DNA of 64,000 bases from CAIUVD01 sp044338255 (GTDB lineage: Bacteria; Planctomycetota; UBA11346), in NCBI GenBank assembly GCA_044338255.1, contig JBIILZ010000001.1, forward strand, positions 25,452-89,451, in the 5' to 3' direction. This document shows, piece by piece, positions 61,758 to 64,000 of this stretch (positions within the stretch are counted from its first letter, which is position 1; the number at the start of each line of letters is the position of its first letter). Position numbers and translations under genes: made by a program. The notes below the pieces were generated by a model. It worked only from the letters and a program-made list of their open reading frames with translations, ran no database searches and was not told where the DNA came from.

Positions 61758-63446
61758 ATGACCGATCGCCATGTCGATGTTGAAGCCCTGGAAGTGCCCC
61801 TGGCCGCCGCCGCCGCCCTGCCGGTGCAGTCGCTCGACCATCATCTGCAACCCTGGCTGGCCAAGCTCCTGCGCGTGCCGGTCAGCGACATCCACAGCTA
61901 CACCATCGATCGGCGTTCACTCGACGCCCGCAAAAAACCGCATCTGACCTACGTCTATCGGCTCACCGCCGCGGTTCGCGGCGATAGTCCGGTGCATGAA
62001 GGCCCCGGCGTGCAGCTACGGCTGGCACCCCCCGCGCATGACGACGGCCTCGGGCAGCTGCCGCTGCTCGCTGACCTCCCCATGCACCCCATCGTCGTCG
62101 GCACCGGCCCGGCGGGGATCATGGCCGCCTATCTGCTGGCCCTGCATGGCTGCAAGCCGATCGTCATCGACCGTGGTCGCGATGCCGATCGCCGGACCCA
62201 GGACATCGAGCATTTCCACACCACGCGCGAGCTCGACCCGGAGTCGAACTACCTCTTCGGCGAGGGCGGTGCCGGAACCTATTCCGACGGCAAGCTCTAC
62301 ACTCGCGTCAAAGATCGGCGTATGCGCTTCCTTCTCGAGGCCTTCGTCGCCGCCCGCGCCCCGCGGCACATCCTCTGGCGCCACCATCCCCATGTCGGCA
62401 GCGACATCCTGCCGCACATGTGCAAGCGGCTGCGCCGCTTCATCACCGAGCGCGGTGGCGAATTCCGTTGGGAGACCACGGTCACCGACGTCATCGCCGA
62501 GGGCGGCTGCTGCGCCGGTGTGGTCACCGCCAGCGGCGAACGCCTGCACGCACCGCTGACCCTGATCGCGCCCGGGCACAGCGCGCGCGAGCTGATCGCG
62601 ACCCTCATCCGCCGCAACATCGAGCACAAGGCCAAGGGTTTCCAGCTCGGCTGCCGCATCGAACACGACCAGCGGCTGGTCGATCTCGGCCAATACGGTT
62701 GCCTTCCCGGACGTGATCTTCCGAAGCACCTCCTGGGCGCCGCCGAATACAATCTGGTCTCGCGCCCGCCGGCACGACGCGACGGCAGCAAGCCCGAGAA
62801 CGTGACCACCTTCTGCATGTGCCCGGGCGGCGAGATCATCGCCGCCACCAGCGACCGCGGCCAGCTCTCGACCAACGGCATGAGCCGCTTCTCGCGCAGC
62901 AGCCCCTTCGCCAATGCCGGTCTGATCGTCAATCAGGAGGTCGACTACGACGGTGACGGCATGGCCGGCTTCGACCTGATCAACCGTCTTGAGAGCGAGT
63001 GCTTCAAGGCCGGCGGCGGTGATTTCTCTTGCCCGGCGCAGTCCGCCAGCGGTTTCCTGCGCGGCGAGGCCGGCGTCGCCCCGACCACCTCGAGCTATCG
63101 TCTGGGCGTGCGTCCGGGGCGTCTCGATCGCATCCTCCCGCCGAAGACGGTCAGCGCTCTCGGCGAGGCCCTGCGCTTCTTCGATCGCGTCATTCCCGGT
63201 TTCCTCGCCCACGGCACGCTGGTCGGGGTCGAGGCCCGCATCAGCTCACCGGTGCGCTTCGAACGCGACCCCGCGACGCTCATGAGTTCGTTGCCCGGTC
63301 TCTATCTGGCCGGCGAAGGTGCCGGCTATGCTGGCGGTATCGTCAGTGCCGGCCTCGACGGCCTGCGCCTGGCCGAAACCATCCTCACCGGCCGCCCGGC
63401 CTTGCGCGAAAAGGGCCCAGCTCAGGATTACGCCCCCGCTGGTTGA
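61758..63446 (+). CDS. FAD-dependent oxidoreductase of the COG2509 type
   Basis: The 562-residue protein has an N-terminal domain with DIHSYTIDRRSLDARKKPHLTYVY, then the Rossmann FAD-binding motif VVGTGPAGIMAAYLLALHG (about residue 115), the ESNYLFGEGGAGTYSDGKLYTR block and a C-terminal LYLAGEGAGYAGGIVSAGLDG. This set defines the uncharacterised COG2509 flavoprotein dehydrogenases. Its substrate is unknown. ATG 61758 starts directly before the N-terminal domain. Confidence 0.88.
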   Translation: MTDRHVDVEALEVPLAAAAALPVQSLDHHLQPWLAKLLRVPVSDIHSYTIDRRSLDARKKPHLTYVYRLTAAVRGDSPVHEGPGVQLRLAPPAHDDGLGQLPLLADLPMHPIVVGTGPAGIMAAYLLALHGCKPIVIDRGRDADRRTQDIEHFHTTRELDPESNYLFGEGGAGTYSDGKLYTRVKDRRMRFLLEAFVAARAPRHILWRHHPHVGSDILPHMCKRLRRFITERGGEFRWETTVTDVIAEGGCCAGVVTASGERLHAPLTLIAPGHSARELIATLIRRNIEHKAKGFQLGCRIEHDQRLVDLGQYGCLPGRDLPKHLLGAAEYNLVSRPPARRDGSKPENVTTFCMCPGGEIIAATSDRGQLSTNGMSRFSRSSPFANAGLIVNQEVDYDGDGMAGFDLINRLESECFKAGGGDFSCPAQSASGFLRGEAGVAPTTSSYRLGVRPGRLDRILPPKTVSALGEALRFFDRVIPGFLAHGTLVGVEARISSPVRFERDPATLMSSLPGLYLAGEGAGYAGGIVSAGLDGLRLAETILTGRPALREKGPAQDYAPAG

Positions 63447-63544
63447 TGGATCATCGCGGGTGTGAAGCGCAGCCAGCCGTGGCTTGCTGCCTGAAAAGAT
63501 GACGCACCATCTGCGCCCGCGAGCGAATGCGTCATTGATGACCT

Positions 63545-63634
63545 GGAGAGATGGCAGAGCGGTCGATTGCGTCGGTCTTGAAAACCGAAAGGCCCGAAAG
63601 GGTCTCGGGGGTTCGAATCCCTCTCTCTCCGCCA
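63545..63634 (+). tRNA. tRNA-Ser (anticodon UGA)
   Basis: GGAGAGA at 63545 pairs with TCTCTCC at the 3' end, the anticodon stem TCGGT/ACCGA encloses TGA at 63579-63581, a long variable arm GGCCCGAAAGGGTC follows, and the T arm is GGGGGTTCGAATCCC. The CCA end is encoded (63632-63634). Length 90 including CCA and the long variable arm are diagnostic of tRNA-Ser, which reads UCA-type codons. Confidence 0.96.
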
Positions 63635-64000
63635 CATAAAAACACCCCCGGCCGCACAGGTTGGGGGTGTTTCTTTTTGGTCGAACTTGGTTGTGCGGCC
63701 GGGGGTGTTTTTATGTGGCGAAAAGACAGGGTACTCACCCCACCGCCCGCGGGGACGCGGTCGGGCTGCGGCGGCACGGGGCCACGCAGGTGGCCCCTCT
63801 TCGGCCGTCCTCGCGGTTCGAATCCCTCTCTCTCCGCCACATAAAAACACCCCCAGCCGCACAGGTTGGGGGTGTTTCTTTTTGGTCGAACTTGGTTGTG
63901 CGGCCGGGGGTGTTTTTATGTGGCGAAAAGACAGGGTACTCACCCCCCCGCCCGCCGGGACGCGGTCGGGCTGCGGCGGCACGGGGCCACGCAGGTGGCC
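63611..64000. repeat. 205-bp tandem repeat containing the tRNA-Ser 3' end
   Basis: The sequence from the tRNA T arm (GTTCGAATCCCTCTCTCTCC) through the terminator palindrome and about 90 GC-rich bases with a GGGGCCAC/GTGGCCCC hairpin recurs at 63816, offset exactly 205 bases with a few substitutions. The second copy has the T arm and acceptor 3' half but not the tRNA 5' half. The window ends inside the second copy. Confidence 0.95.
63632..63718 (+). terminator. tRNA terminator inside a 27-bp perfect inverted repeat
   Basis: An inner stem AAACACCCCC/GGGGGTGTTT followed by CTTTTTGG (63640-63679) is a good intrinsic terminator for the tRNA. It sits within a larger perfect inverted repeat, 27 bases at 63632-63658 and again as complement at 63692-63718, starting with the CCA of the tRNA. 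Confidence 0.8.

Noticed and set aside
63428..63982. Minus-strand open frames with REGFEP and RDSNPR-like text
   Set aside because: These are the familiar spurious proteins produced by translating the complement of a tRNA-Ser gene and its repeated 3' end.

Overview
The window is 64 kb of GC-rich bacterial chromosome carrying about 50 supportable protein genes, one tRNA gene, and an unusual amount of short repeated DNA. The cell is didermic: there are lipid A/LPS-type genes (LpxH-like phosphatase, WaaP-type kinase), two outer-membrane porins ending in Phe, and lipoproteins with clear lipoboxes. A small Planctomycete-type cytochrome c with a CxxCH site, a TonB-like/squalene-cyclase-repeat protein, a NatB-CPBP protease fusion, a FabV-type enoyl-ACP reductase and a phytanoyl-CoA dioxygenase/AraC pair together suggest a member of the PVC group, most likely Planctomycetota. 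That assignment is inference from gene content; no rRNA gene is present to test it.

Layout. 1-1365: an unidentified gene end, two copies of a hairpin MITE-like element and a lipoprotein gene. 1366-6990: dnaN-cca and ppdK, closed by a strong terminator. 7-11 kb: a polytopic membrane protein, a DMT transporter, the frameshifted remnant of a MocR-type aminotransferase regulator, and an AraC-type regulator. 11.3-16 kb: ligA-lpxH on the minus strand, divergent from a WaaP-like kinase and an uncharacterised TIM-barrel-like protein. 16-19.3 kb: a third MITE, VKOR-thioredoxin fusion, SixA phosphatase, argG. 19.3-26.4 kb: phyH/araC divergent pair, a pilin-like remnant, NatB-CPBP and NatA export genes, pyrC, and a HisE/MazG-like protein. 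26.4-28.4 kb: a VapC/Phd toxin-antitoxin pair and a broken four-helix-bundle (23S IVP family) gene between two oppositely oriented heptanucleotide arrays. 28.4-33 kb: nitrate transporter NarK, a glycosidase fragment, cytochrome c, copper ATPase.

33-36.6 kb is a minus-strand operon of two DUF4230-type proteins, a SirB1-type protein and a repeat protein. 36.8-41.5 kb is a plus-strand run of a catalytically dead HtrA-like protein, an active HtrA-like protease, MobA and a REC-PP2C phosphatase. 41.6-45.8 kb holds a cytidylate kinase with a cupin-like C-terminal extension, FabV and the cyclase-repeat protein. 45.9-51.5 kb is a tightly overlapping four-gene unit: hybrid histidine kinase, porin, PstS-like binding protein, porin; this is the best candidate for an uncharacterised sensing/uptake system. 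51.5-57.2 kb: TrhO, a repeat-rich hypothetical protein, an ABC-2 permease, and a choice-of-anchor lipoprotein flanked by directly repeated hairpins. 57.5-63.4 kb: a second hybrid kinase, RadA and a COG2509-type flavoprotein. The window ends with tRNA-Ser(UGA), whose 3' end plus terminator palindrome is repeated with a 205-bp period into the window edge.

Three themes cut across the region: gene ends remodelled by repeats (MITE borders that rebuild TAG stops, 22-bp and 14-bp duplications at gene ends); in-frame minisatellites at protein termini (LGRW, SAGTP, VSGPAP); and Lys/Ala-rich histone-H1-like tails on two metabolic enzymes (PpdK and ArgG).
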